Shown piece by piece: positions 23,330 to 34,375 of a DNA stretch of 64,000 nt. Under the pieces are notes generated by a model, which saw only the letters and a list, made by a program, of their open reading frames with translations, searched no databases and had not been told where the DNA came from. The DNA comes from Verticillium longisporum (taxonomy: Eukaryota; Ascomycota; Sordariomycetes; Glomerellales; Plectosphaerellaceae), in the NCBI GenBank assembly GCA_019188255.1, contig JAETXT010000010.1, positions 3,162,001-3,226,000 on the forward strand. The letters are read 5' to 3'. Position numbers and translations under genes: made by a program. Numbering within the stretch: position 1 is the stretch's first letter; the number at the start of each line of letters is the position of its first letter.

Positions 23330-24289
23330 GCAAAGCACATGACGATACATGGCCTGAGGGCAAGCAAAGCAGCACATGCTGCGCTCGACTCGAGCCCACA
23401 CACCTCCTTTTTTTTGTTTTGTAGGGACACATGTTTCTCACGACATGGTCGGTCATGACTATAAGCCCTGGACACCAACCAGTTGGGATATGTGCCAATC
23501 GACGGGACACGGCTCCCACTTAATATCATCTTGTCTGTTAAATGCGGTACAGGCCTGGATCACTGGCTGGTTTGGTATGGTCACGGATTGGAATGAAATG
23601 GTACGAGCCCGGACTCCCGTGGCAATAAGCAAGCAAGCAACAAGCATCACGGTATAGAACAGCACATGCGGCGTTTAGGGGGAACAGGCACCTGGATATG
23701 ATGGCTTCGACAGGTGTCTCATTCTGTTTTTTTTTTCCATGTCTTCTTCTTCCTCTTCCTCTTGTTTACCATGGGGGTACGAGCCGGCTGAGCTCGTCCC
23801 ATACTGTCCATACAAGTCCACCCACAATAGCAGCACAACTGTAGAGAATGTGCAAGAAGATAGACTACCTTACCTTACCTGTACCCTGTCACTGTCATGC
23901 AGGTCAAGACTTGGTGAGCAGTGTGTACGTGCTCGTGTTCGTCGGTGTCTGTGGCTGAGGCTGGCGGACGGTTTGCGGGTGAATGACGCTAGTCGAGTTT
24001 GGGGCTGAAGTTGCCGGACCGATGACGGCATAGTGCCTGCCGAAGCGAAGCGATTGTGACGACCTGCCACTTCATCGACCTTTCGCATCCTGCATTCAGT
24101 TCCCTCTTGCGACCACAAAAACTTGGCCTTCCTCCGTCGACGTCAAAGCAAGCCTTCTCTTCCGCCAACACCAGCGCACACCTCAACGACAAAGCACCTC
24201 GACCATCTACCGACTTGTGTTAACCCTCAATCTGCACACACACTCACACACTCACCGCATTCAACAACCCCCCCAAAAAAAAAAACAAC
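23330..24289. other. intergenic between the zincin-like gene and CHO1
   Basis: About 960 bp of 3' region followed by the CHO1 promoter. The CHO1 leader before 24290 is rich in CA and ends in C7 and A10-type runs right before the ATG. No gene seen. Confidence 0.6.
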
Positions 24290-25161
24290 ATGTCGAAACG
24301 AACAAGCAGCGCCGTGACCAACGGCAGCCTGAAGGAGGGCGGTGACGTGAGCACGCCTGGTACGTCGCTCCCATGTCCACCTCTCGCCCGCGCGACGACG
24401 TCTGTGTGCTAACTGGCGATGCAGCGCAGGACAAGCAGAAGCTTCTTCTTTCGTCCGAGACGGGCCATTTTTCTCTCATCCGAGCGATGCACCTGGCTGA
24501 CCTCATTACTCTGTGCAACGGTACGCTTCCTCGGCTGTTGGCCAACAGTGCTGGCGATCTATCTTTTCCCAGGAAACCATGCTCACTGACGTGTCACAGG
24601 CGCCTGCGGAACACTCTCCATCTTCACCTCCCTCAGCTACTGCCTAGGCGACCCGGCCGACCTCTCGACCATGTACCTCGCCCTCTTCTTCCTGCCGTTC
24701 GGCCTCTTCTTCGACTTTATGGACGGCAAGGTGGCGCGCTGGCGCAAAAGTCGTCCCTCATGGGCCAGGAGCTCGACTCGCTCGCCGACCTCATCTCGTT
24801 CGGCGTCGCCCCGGCGTCGGCCGCCTACGCCCTCGGCCTGCGCACGCCGCTCGACCGCCTGCTCCTGACCTTTTTCGTCCTCTGCGGCCTCACGCGCCTC
24901 GCCCGCTTCAACGTCACCGTCGCCGTGCTGCCCAAGGACGCCAGCGGCAAGAGCCAGTACTTTGAGGGCACCCCGATCCCCACGTCCCTCGCCACCGACA
25001 GCGTCATGGCCTACTGGATCTACACCGGTGCCGTCCTCGACAAGCTGCCCCTCGGCACCCTCTTCGCCGGCTCCTTGCTCGAGTTCCACCCCGTCGCCCT
25101 CCTCTTTGTCGTCCACGGCTGCCTCATGACGAGCCGCCGCATCCGCATACCGAAGCCTTGA
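24290..25161 (+). CDS. CHO1: CDP-diacylglycerol--serine O-phosphatidyltransferase, frameshifted
   Basis: Exons 24290-24359, 24425-24520 and 24600-25161 give 242 residues if one A is added to the run at 24746-24749. The enzyme makes phosphatidylserine from CDP-diacylglycerol and serine in the ER membrane. The CDP-alcohol phosphatidyltransferase motif DG-x2-AR-x8-G-x3-D-x3-D begins at D97 (DGKVARWR), and continues after the lesion as SSLMGQELDSLADLISFG. As printed, only seven residues would separate AR and G, and the frame is lost. The later LCGLTRLARFNVTV and GKSQYFEGTPIPT are typical of fungal CHO1. Several hydrophobic membrane segments are visible. The frame break is in a very conserved core, so a base missing from the assembly is the likeliest cause. 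Confidence 0.88.
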
Positions 25162-25976
25162 GCGGCGGGACCCGTCAACATGGGGATTCAACTCTCCACT
25201 CCGAACCCGATCCTGGGGTTGGGCATTTGGCACTCGTTGTCTATTTCACCCTCATGACTTTTCTCCCCTTTTCTTTGGCGTGGCGTGGCGGACTGGGCAG
25301 AAACAAAATGCGTTATTTCTCTCTCTTATAACATGGCAAAGCAAAAACAGTGGGATTGGAACGCGAGGCGGCGAGGAAGCTGGCACATGACACGTACACA
25401 GCACACGGTACACGGCGGGCACACAAACGGAGGCTGTAAGCTCGCGGATCAGTGGCAGGGGATGGCGGCCCTTCTGGTCGCCTCCCTGACGTCATGGCTT
25501 GTTGTCAGGCGGACGTCTTTGACATGGTTGCGTGGAAGGAGGTGTGCTGTAGTTTTTTCCCGGCTGGCTGGCTGTGCGGCAGATAATACACAATGCATGA
25601 TACCCTGACTGGACGGTGGCGTGAGCGGCAGCGAAGGCATGTTTCAGAGGACTGGCGGATTCGGACGCCTTGAACGAGTGATTTGTTGCTTGCATTCAGG
25701 AGAACAGGAGAACATCGACCAAGCATGTCACAGCAACCGTGACGAACCAAGACCACAGCACGCCACACAAATAGACATCACAACCACCAAACGAAAACAA
25801 TCTTCACGTCAATTCATCATCTTGATTGCTTTTCTTTCATCTATCGCCCACCAGCCACGGCGAATGCAAGATGGCGCAACCTCCCCGTTCCCACCACGCC
25901 CCGCCTCTCCGCCATCTAGATACAAGAGTCTGCCTTTGCGCCACTCAGGCCTCAGGCTTCGCCTCAGGCTCGGGCC
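25162..25976. other. convergent intergenic region between CHO1 and THS1
   Basis: About 815 bp between two converging 3' ends. No gene is recognised; the short frames on both strands are unrelated to known families. AT content is higher around 25290-25340 and 25740-25830. Confidence 0.6.
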
Positions 25977-28779
25977 TCAGACCTTCTTCGCCTCCGGGGC
26001 GGCGGGCTTCGCCGACGGCCAGGGGTTGTAGACGAGGCGCGAGTCGCGCAGCTCCTTGAGCTTGGCAATGGCCTCGTCAACGTCGACGGGCTTGCCGCGG
26101 TCCTGGCTCGACGTGTCGTCTCGGTAGCGCACGTTGACCTGGCGGCCCTTCATCTCCTCGTCACCGACGACTGGCAGAGGTCAGCTGCTATTTCCACCCT
26201 TCACGTCACGTCACGGGCATGGGGGCGGTCTTTGCGCGCGCGAAGGCCGGTCTCCCGGGGCGCAAGGCGCGGCAAAGGGGTGGAGACGTACTGAAGACAA
26301 AGTTGTACTGGGCCAGCTGCGCGCGGCGGACCTTCTTCTGCAGCGTCTCGCCGGACAGGTCGACGTCGACCCAGAAGCCGGCGTCCTTGAAGATCTTCTG
26401 CACCTCCTGGGCGTACCCGAAGAAGCCGCGGCCGACGGGGATGATCTGGATCTGGCGAGGGCTGAGCCACATGGGCCACTTGCCGCCAAAGTGCTCAATC
26501 AGGATACCTGGAGATTTGTCAGTCCACGGCTGCAGCGTCGTGCTGCCTGCAGTTCCCAGGGCCACTCACCCGTGAAGCGCTCAATGCTGCCGGCCATGGC
26601 GCGGTGGATGATGACGGGGCGCGCGCTTCCAGGCGTCAGGGGCTTGGACATGCGCAGCTGCTTCTTCGCGGGCTCCTTGCCGTCGGCGGCGGCGGCAGAC
26701 TCGACAACAGCCTCATGCTCCTTGGTCTTGACTTCGGGGCCCTTTGCCGCGGCATCCTCTTTGGTCTTGGCGGCGGAATCGGCCGTGACGTACTCGAGGC
26801 CAAAGTTCTGACATGGTCAGCACCGGCGCCACGCACAGTCGTCGACGGGGAGAGAAACTCACAATGGGCAGCTGGAAATCCAGCTGGATGGTGGCGCACT
26901 GTGACCGAGTCAGCTTCACGCGTGTCCTCCTTCTCCATGGGCACATGGGCGTCGACATACCTGCCACTCGCGGTTTAGGCAGTCCAGGATCTTGATATCG
27001 ATCTTGGGTCCGTAGAAAGCGCCGTCACCCTCGTTGAGCTCCCAGGCGACGCCACCCTCGGTGGCGGCAAACTCGTCAAGGGCAACCTTCAGCATGTCCT
27101 CTGCCCTGTCCCAGGTGGCGCGCTCACCCATGAACTTGTCGGGGCGCGTCGAGAGACGGAGCTTGTAGGTGAAGCCGAGAAGAGAGTACATGGACCGCAG
27201 GAAGTCAAACAGGTTGGTGATCTCCTGGCCTACACCCACGTCAGTAATCGAGCCAGGATGCACCGTCTCTGAGGGGCTCACCAATCTGGTCTTCTCTGCA
27301 AAAGATGTGAGCGTCGTCCTGCTGGAAACGGCGCACGCGCGTGAGACCAGACAGGGCGCCGCTGGCCTCGTTTCGGTGAAGGACGCCAAAGTCGGCGACC
27401 CGCCAGGGCAGCTGGTGGTACGCCTTGGGGGCGTGGCCGAACATGAGGCAGTGACCGGGGCAGTTCATGGGCTTCAGCGCAAACTGCTCCTTGTCGACAT
27501 CCATGACGAACATGTCGTCCTTGTAATGCGCCCAGTGGCCGCTGACTTTCCACTATGGCTCGCGTTAGTGTTTTGATGGCCGAATGCAGTCGACCAATGG
27601 AAGCCTTACGAGATCAGAGTTGTACATGTTGGGGGTGATGACCTCGTGGTAGTCGCGCTTGAAGTATTGCTCCTTGATGTAGGCCATGAGGGTGTTGTAG
27701 ATGCGAGCACCATGAGGCAGCCACATGGCGCTGCCGGGCGAGAGCTCGTGGAAGAAGAAGAGCTGCTGCTGCTCTCCGAGCTTGCGGTGGTCTCTCGCCG
27801 CAGCCTCCTCGAGCCACTTCTTGTGGGCAGCAAGCTCCTTCTTGCTGGGGAAACTGACACCGTACACACGCTGGAGAGAGTCGTTCTCCTGGGAACCGAG
27901 GAAGTAGGAGGCGCTGTTCTTCATGATGCTGAAAGCCTCGATGCGCTCGGTGCTGGGGACGTGGGGCCCACGGCACAGATCGATCAGGGGCCCGTTGCGG
28001 TAGACGGTCGTCTTGGTGCCGTCGGCAATCTTGTCCTTGATGATGTGCTGCTTGTACTTGTTGTAGCTGAACATCTCGAGCAGCTCATCCTTGGTCATCT
28101 CCAGCCTCTCAAACTTCTGCTTCTCCTTGACGATGGAGCCGACGATGGACTCGAGGGGCTTCCAGTCGCTCGCCTGGACAGACGCACCACCGGGGAGCGC
28201 CATCTCGTAGTAGAAGCCATTGTCGACGGGGGGGCCGATGCAGAGGGAGCAACCAAACCGCCTCTCGCAGGCCTCGCCGAGAATATGCGCCGAGCTGTGC
28301 CAGAAGACCTGCTTGCCCTGCTCGTCGTCAAAGTTGAGGAGCTCGAGCTTGCAGCTGGCCTCGAGCGGCCTGTCGAGGTCCCACAGCTGGTTGGGGTCCT
28401 TGTTCAGCCTGGCGACGACGGTGCGCTTGTACAGGCTGTTGGAGATGCCCTTGGCAATCTCGCCGGGCGTGGTCTCCCAGCTGGTGCCGGCCTTGATGGT
28501 GCCGTCGGGCATGGTGATCTCGATGGGCTTGCGCTCCTTGGCGGCGATCTCCTCATCTTGTCGCTTTTTCAGGCGGTCGAACAGCTCGATACGGGACTGC
28601 AGGAAGTCGGGGGCTGGCTTGAGCTCGAGGGGTCCAGCCGAGGCGGCATCGTCACCGCCCTTGGCCTTCTTCTCCTTCTTGGGCTTGTTGTCCTTGTTGT
28701 TCGGGCCGGCACCGGCACCGACAGCGACCTTCTTGACGCCCTCGGTGATGGACTCGACGGCCTTCTTCGCTTCCTCCAT
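25977..28779 (-). CDS. THS1: threonyl-tRNA synthetase
   Basis: Seven exons (27610-28779, 27282-27552, 26961-27229, 26863-26898, 26570-26807, 26292-26507, 25977-26170) give 797 residues. It charges tRNA-Thr. Order of domains: Lys-rich N-tail, TGS region ([20 protein letters not shown]), editing domain with [19 protein letters not shown], class II core ([26 protein letters not shown], motif 2 [20 protein letters not shown]), then the anticodon domain ([11 protein letters not shown] ... [17 protein letters not shown]). Exon 4 is a 36-nt microexon coding [12 protein letters not shown], part of the conserved [13 protein letters not shown] motif. An acidic/Ala-rich insert of about 30 residues sits between YVTAD and RMSKPLTPG. 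The ATG at 28779 matches cytosolic enzymes; a non-AUG extension upstream is discussed in the findings. Confidence 0.96.
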
Positions 28780-29599
28780 GACGGCGTGCGATTGGGGTCG
28801 AATTCGGAGCGGTGGGTGACAAGGGTGGGCGTTGAAGGTTGTTGCAGAAGGGAGGGGGAGGATGAGTGCTGGAAATATTTTGGGCTGATTCAACACACCA
28901 CGGAGGACGATTTCGAGTCACCCCGCCAAAGACAAGTGAAGGAGGGGTCGTTGCCGCCAAATACGGTGCACGGGCAGGTGCTGTAGTTGACCGTAGTGGG
29001 GGTTTCCTCTCTCGTCCTCTGCCACAGGGGACAGATTAAGCGCACTCCAAATCGCCAAACACAGGTATCCTCTTCTACCTTTGGACTTTCCAACATTGAA
29101 TGCTCTGAGACTTCACATACAAAGTATTTTACAGCACTCCAAAGGTAATATATATTTTCATCGGTTCAAAAGTGATATGAAATACAGCAGAACGGTTCAT
29201 GTGAGCTCATCTCTAGAGGTGTGGCTTTTTGTCACTCATTACTGCCAGCCGGGGGGTCCACTTCCGTTGCTCAAGCCAGGTGCCGGCAGCCAGGTATCTC
29301 AGATCTCAGATGGACCCCACCTTCCCAGTCCTGGGGCTCCCTCGGCGAATAGCTTTTCCCCGACCGGCCCCCCGTCCAATCAGAGACTGCTTTTCGGCAC
29401 CACAATTGAACTTTTGGGCATTGGAAATTTTCTGTCAAAGCCTCGATAGCTAGCTCCGAAAGCAAGCAAGCAAGCAAGCAGGCGAGCAGGCACGCAACGA
29501 CACGGCGAGCAGCTTGCAACGAACCACCCGACGCTGCCAACCCAGACCAGCACGAAAGAGACACAAAGGTCGAAAAAAGCCAACAAAAAAACAGACATA
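28780..29599. promoter_or_regulatory. divergent THS1/GAR1 promoter region
   Basis: 820 bp between two divergent translation-related genes. An A/T-rich core lies at 29090-29190. GCAA repeats (aagcaagcaagcaagc) occur near 29459-29480 just upstream of GAR1. No gene seen. Confidence 0.55.
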
Positions 29600-30551
29600 A
29601 TGTCATTCCGAGGCGGTCGCGGTGCGCCGCGCGGTGGATTCGGCGGTCGAGGTGGAGGTACGAATTGACTGCAGAACCCCTCTCCAGCGTCAGCACCAAC
29701 ACATGGGACAAGCCAGACAATGCAGACAAGAAACAGGCCGACTAACGTGAGAGCTTCGCAGGCCGTGGAGGTTTCCAGCAACGCGACATGGGTCCCCCGG
29801 CGCAAGTCCTAGGTGCGCCATGAATCTTTCCCTCCCCCGGGCCTTGCTCGCGAGCAACCAGGAACTAACACCATGGTGCCGCAGAGATGGGCAAGTTCCT
29901 GCACGCCTGTGAGGGTGAGATGGTCTGCGAGAGCATCAACCCTAAGGTGCCCCAGTTCAACGCCCAGATGTTCCTCGAGAACAAGGTGAGCATCCTCCTG
30001 CGTGCCAGCGCCTGCCGCGTCTCCTCCGTGCCAGCGCCTCGTCTCCTACATGCCAGCGCCTGGCTCGTCTCCTAAGGCACATGCAAGAACGCACCGACTA
30101 ACGGCCCGCAGACCTCCATCGGCAAGATCGACGAAGTCCTCGGCCCCATCAACCAAGTCTACTTCACCATCAAGCCCTCCGAGGGCATCCAGGCCACCTC
30201 CTTCAAGGAGGGCGACAAGTTCTACATCGCCTCCGAGAAGCTGCTCCCCATGGAGCGCTTCCTCCCGAAACCCAAGGCGCCCCCGGGCCAGAAGCCCAAG
30301 CGCGCCGGCCGCGGCGGTCCCGTGCGCGGCGGCGCCCGCGGCGGCGGACGCGGCGGTTTCGGCGGACGCGGCGGCGGCGGCGGCTTCGGCGGACGCGGCG
30401 GCGCACCGAGGGGTGGACGCGGCGGCTTCGGCGGCGGTCGTGGCGGCAGCGGCTTTGGCGGTCGCGGCGGCGGCGGCGGCTTTGGCGGTCGCGGTGGTGC
30501 GCCGAGGGGCGGGGCAGGGGACGCGGCGGCTTCAGCAGGGGAGGATACTAG
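29600..30551 (+). CDS. GAR1: H/ACA snoRNP protein GAR1, frameshifted near the C-terminus
   Basis: Four exons (29600-29657, 29762-29812, 29885-29985, 30112-30551) give 216 residues if one G is added to the run at 30511-30514. GAR1 binds Cbf5 in H/ACA snoRNPs that pseudouridylate rRNA in the nucleolus. The order is an N-terminal GAR stretch ([16 protein letters not shown]), the conserved core ([18 protein letters not shown], then [20 protein letters not shown] and [16 protein letters not shown]), and a long C-terminal RGG domain. As printed, the frame ends at 30558 with an odd tail ([13 protein letters not shown]). With one extra G it ends in [11 protein letters not shown] at 30551, the normal kind of GAR1 terminus. 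Intron 3 carries a threefold repeat. Confidence 0.92.
30003..30076. repeat. threefold 22-26 nt repeat inside GAR1 intron 3
   Basis: Three direct copies start with tgccagcgcct and contain cgtctcct (30003-30028, 30029-30050, 30051-30076). They lie wholly inside the intron 29986-30111 and do not touch the splice sites. Confidence 0.85.
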
Positions 30552-31403
30552 GCTTTGACGACTGACGGGCGGCGGCGGCTGCAGTGGCGTGAAGCCCCCC
30601 CGCCCGCGCCCGCGTAGGGGAGGGGATGACGAGGAAGAGGGAGCGAGGTCCCTTCTCTCCCCCCCGTGTGCGTGTGTTCTGGAGTAGGAAAACTATTGGC
30701 GTTTTCGGGTTGTTTTGCTTGTTCTTTCCAATGTCAGATATCAAAGGGGGCCGGGTCCGAAAGGGGGCGCTGTGTATGCACCATGACTATCGAACTCGAT
30801 TTCACCTTGCCTTGCCGATACGCTCGTCTGCCCTGATGCACGCCTCTCCTCCGTGTGTGACTCTGGCCTTCCCACAGGTACTAGGCCAATGACAGCCGTA
30901 GGGTTAGGCGGGCGATGTAAGAGCCTGGTGGCTCATGGACGCAAACGGCACAGCTTCAGCACCCAGATTTACATGGTAAATGACGTTGTTTCACGACCGG
31001 CACTTCGCCATAGAGCAAACATGTTGAGCATAGCATGAACGAAAGACTAAAGACTAAACAAGAGAATGAAAGCTGCAAAAAACCAAAAACACCATCCGCC
31101 AGCGCAGGCACCGCAGTAACATCCGCGCATCTCGTTACCAGAACCAACGGACAAGTTGCCCTTGCCCTGCGATCCTGAGCACCATGGTCATAACCTCCCT
31201 CCCCATCTCAAGCCCCTGGTCCGTTTCCGTTTCCGCCGTGTCCGTCCCAGTCGCCCCATACTTTATTTGCACCCACCGAGAGGAAAAGACAGCCGAGGAG
31301 AAAAACAGAAACGTGTGTGCCAGCATAAATCCCCATCAACGCAAAGAAAACCATGCACATGTTTCTAGCTGTGCGCGCGCCGACTCGAAAACGGACAACA
31401 AAA
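30552..31403. other. convergent intergenic region between GAR1 and SLM1
   Basis: About 850 bp of two facing 3' regions. No protein gene recognised. A-rich stretches around 31040-31095 suit 3' end formation. Confidence 0.6.
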
Positions 31404-34375
31404 CTAGGCGAGGCGCTTGTCGGACGACTCGGTGGTAGGCGTCGCCTTGGGATATTCGCCCGGGACGTGAAGGTTGGAAATGGTCGGCACGCTGTCGGTC
31501 CGCATGTTGGTCGACGTGGGTCGCACGGGCTGGGGCTGAGCGAGGGTGTAGTTGGCGTTGGCCTGCGTCGGGCTCGCCAAAGACCCGTCGGTGGCATGGT
31601 TCTCGGGTTGCTGCTGGAACTGTCCGTTCCAGTCGTTTCGGTGGCCGGCAGCCACAAAGACGGGCTTGACGCTCACGTCGCGAGTGTCATGGACGTTGGC
31701 CGCCTGGTACGCAGGCTGGTGAGCAACCTGCGAGGGCACAGGCTGGACGCCATCAATGCGCTGGCTGTCGCTGTGTCCGTTCATCCACTGGCCGTACTGG
31801 CCGTTGCCGCCAGGGGTCTCCAGCGAACGGTCTTGAGATTCTGAAGTGTGGCGTTGCAAGTCGCCGCCTACGACGAGGGGTGCGATGACGCCGGGGTTTT
31901 GGTTTGTCTGGCTTGACTGAGTCTGGGAGCGCTGAGACCGCTGGGAGCGCTGGCTCGACGACCGCTGAACGCCAGCGACGGGGACGACATAATTTTGCGT
32001 CTGGGACTGGTTGAAGTACTCGTTGTTGTCATAGTTGGGTACCATCTGCGAGTCTCGGGCCGGTTCGTTGGTGTACGGTTTGATACCATCCTCGCGGGCC
32101 TGTTGGCTGACCATCGTGGCATGCGAGGGCGCATCGTCCATGAGAGCACGGTCGGTGTTTCCGTACCCCTGGTGAGACTCCCGCGAGTCGTTCTTGTCGC
32201 CGAGAGCGCCAACACCCACAGGCAGCACGCCGGCCGCCGCCATCTGGTCTTGACCTGGACCCTGGTTCTCAAATCCTGAACTCATACTAGACGGCGAGAG
32301 AGGAGCCTGTAAGCCTCGCTGCGCATTGACTTGTATATCGGATGGAAACCGCCCACCTGGTTGAGGACGGCGGATGTCTGACTTCGAGCCCGTTTCCGCC
32401 GCGACTACTGTGTCGGCCGAGAACGGCTCGTCATCTTCCTCGTCGACGACGCCGTCGCTGCTGACCGATCGTCGCGAGGACTGGCTGAGGCTGCGGGTGT
32501 GGCGAACAAAGTCGCTTCGCTCTTGCGGCGTCTTTTCGGTGAGCGCCTTGACATCCGCGTACCATGCCATCATGGTGTCGTGGGTCTCGGCGCGGAAGAC
32601 CCACGTGTGGCCGCGGTGCATCGAGCCGGCCTGGCGACCCTTGAGGATGAACTTGTTGGACGAGCCTCCTTCGCTGGAGTGGGAACCTAGTTTCTGCTCT
32701 GGGAGGTACAATGACATGACGGGCGCTTGCGCCTTATCCGCTGATTTGAACTCGTGGAGATGAGTCGGAGAAAGTACATACCTGGTGAAAAGTTAGTGAG
32801 TGGGTGGAGCCGGCAGAAAGACACGCGGGAATGGGCACTCACCAGCCAGCTGTATAGCTCTTCAAGTACTTGCTCTTGCGCTCCAAAAGGCCTGCGCGGA
32901 TCTCCTGGCAGGTGAGGTGATCTTGACCAGGGTAGTGGATCTGGTCGGCAGACCGCACCGGAATCTCAGGGTCGACAAAGTGGTCGTCCTTCTGGACAAA
33001 GTGAGTCCACTCGGTGTCCTTGGGCATGGCAATGGGGCCGATGCGGAGCTCGTCGATGGCGTTGTACGCGGCGTCAGACTCGCGCTTGAGAATGCCGGCA
33101 TAGGCGTTGTACGCCTTTTGGATCTCGCCGACGACGATGGACTCAAGCTCCCGGCCGGACGCCTCCAGGTTGAGGTACGCCTGGTGCAGGTAGTTCTCCT
33201 CATCGATCTGGCGCTCCACCTGCCGGTCGACAGCGAGACGCAGGAGGTAGGGGTCCTGCTTGCCGGTCGTGGAGGCAGGGTCCGCGTCGCTCTGGCCAAT
33301 GGCCTCTTGCAGAGACTTGACCAGTTTGCGCGTGGCGTCCATCTCCTTCTCGACCGAGTTCTTGAAGTCGCCCGACAAGCTCTTGATCTCCTTGATCTTC
33401 TGGTGCAAGTCACTGCGGAGTCCTGTCAGGGCCAGGATGACGTCCTCCTCGATCTCTCTGGCCTTGTTCGCCTCGACAATGGAGTCCTTGTGGTAGACGC
33501 GCAGGATCTCCATGGCATCCACGAGACCGCCTGAGGCTAGGAAGCCGGCAGGGGTAGAGATGTTGTTGGCGACATTGGCGAGCTTGACAAGGGACTTGGC
33601 CTTGGTCTCATAGTGGCTTTGGATCTCGCGATAATAGGCAATCAGGTCCTTGAGCACCTTGCGCCATGCTGTGCCACTGTCAGTAAAAATGAAACGCCGG
33701 AGGGTGCGCGAGCCGGGCTGCGGGGTCTGCCACGGCGCATGCTTTGGCTTTTCACTCACACTGGAACCTGTTGGCCAGGACCTCGGTCGGGTTGCCGGTG
33801 GTAGGGACGGGACAGTGGAAAGCGCTGTGCGCCTCGTCTGGATCCGAGGTCGACTGCAGGGCCAGACTGCGCACGCTGCCGGCATTCATACTACGCCGGC
33901 TGCCGCTGCGCTTCAGACTGGCATTTCTGCGCAGCGAGCTCTTCTTCTTCAGAGTGTTCCCGCGGCTGGGAAGGCTGAGGTGGTCCTCGCCGCTGTTGGA
34001 CGCGTACGAGTTGGAGCGCTGCATGTTGTTGGCAGTGTGGCCGTCAATGATGCTGCTGCCGCGCTGGCTGGCGTCCCATTCCTCGGTGAAGCGGCCGTGA
34101 TTTGACGATGGCACAGCCAAGGAGCTGGCGGCTTGCTGTGGGTATATGGGATGCGATGTGTGAGCGTTGGCGAGGGTGTTTTGACGGAGATGAGCAGAGT
34201 ATGGATCGTGGTCGTGGCCGTTGCCGTTGGCTGGTGCGTCAAAGGCGTCGGAATGCAGGGCAGCAGGAGTGCGCGCCGTGTGGGAAGGTGGAGGGGGATA
34301 TGCAAGGTTTTGAGTAGGATCGGAGTTTGGGTTCGGGTAGCCAGCACTGGTGGTGGAGGTGGCATGGGAGGCCAT
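31404..34375 (-). CDS. SLM1: SLM1-type PH-domain protein, TORC2/eisosome effector
   Basis: Three exons (33760-34375, 32843-33668, 31404-32781) give 939 residues. Residues 1-205 are disordered and Ser/Asn-rich. About 206-455 is the helical BAR-like region that starts SWRKVLKDLIAYYREIQSHY and has long heptad-like stretches. The PH domain follows from about W481 (YVLSPTHLHEFKSA ... SNKFILKGRQ ... HTWVFRAETHDTMMAWYADV). The C-terminal 350 residues are Gln/Ser/Asn-rich and disordered. Slm1/Slm2 bind PI(4,5)P2, move from eisosomes to TORC2 under membrane stress and control actin and sphingolipid synthesis. All junctions close in frame (phase 1, then phase 2 splitting Trp481). No lesions. Confidence 0.92.

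Noticed and set aside
27646..28986. 446-codon plus-strand open frame opposite THS1
   Set aside because: It lies antisense to the THS1 catalytic exons; its Leu/Val/Gly-rich sequence is the mirror of GC-biased codons on the real strand.
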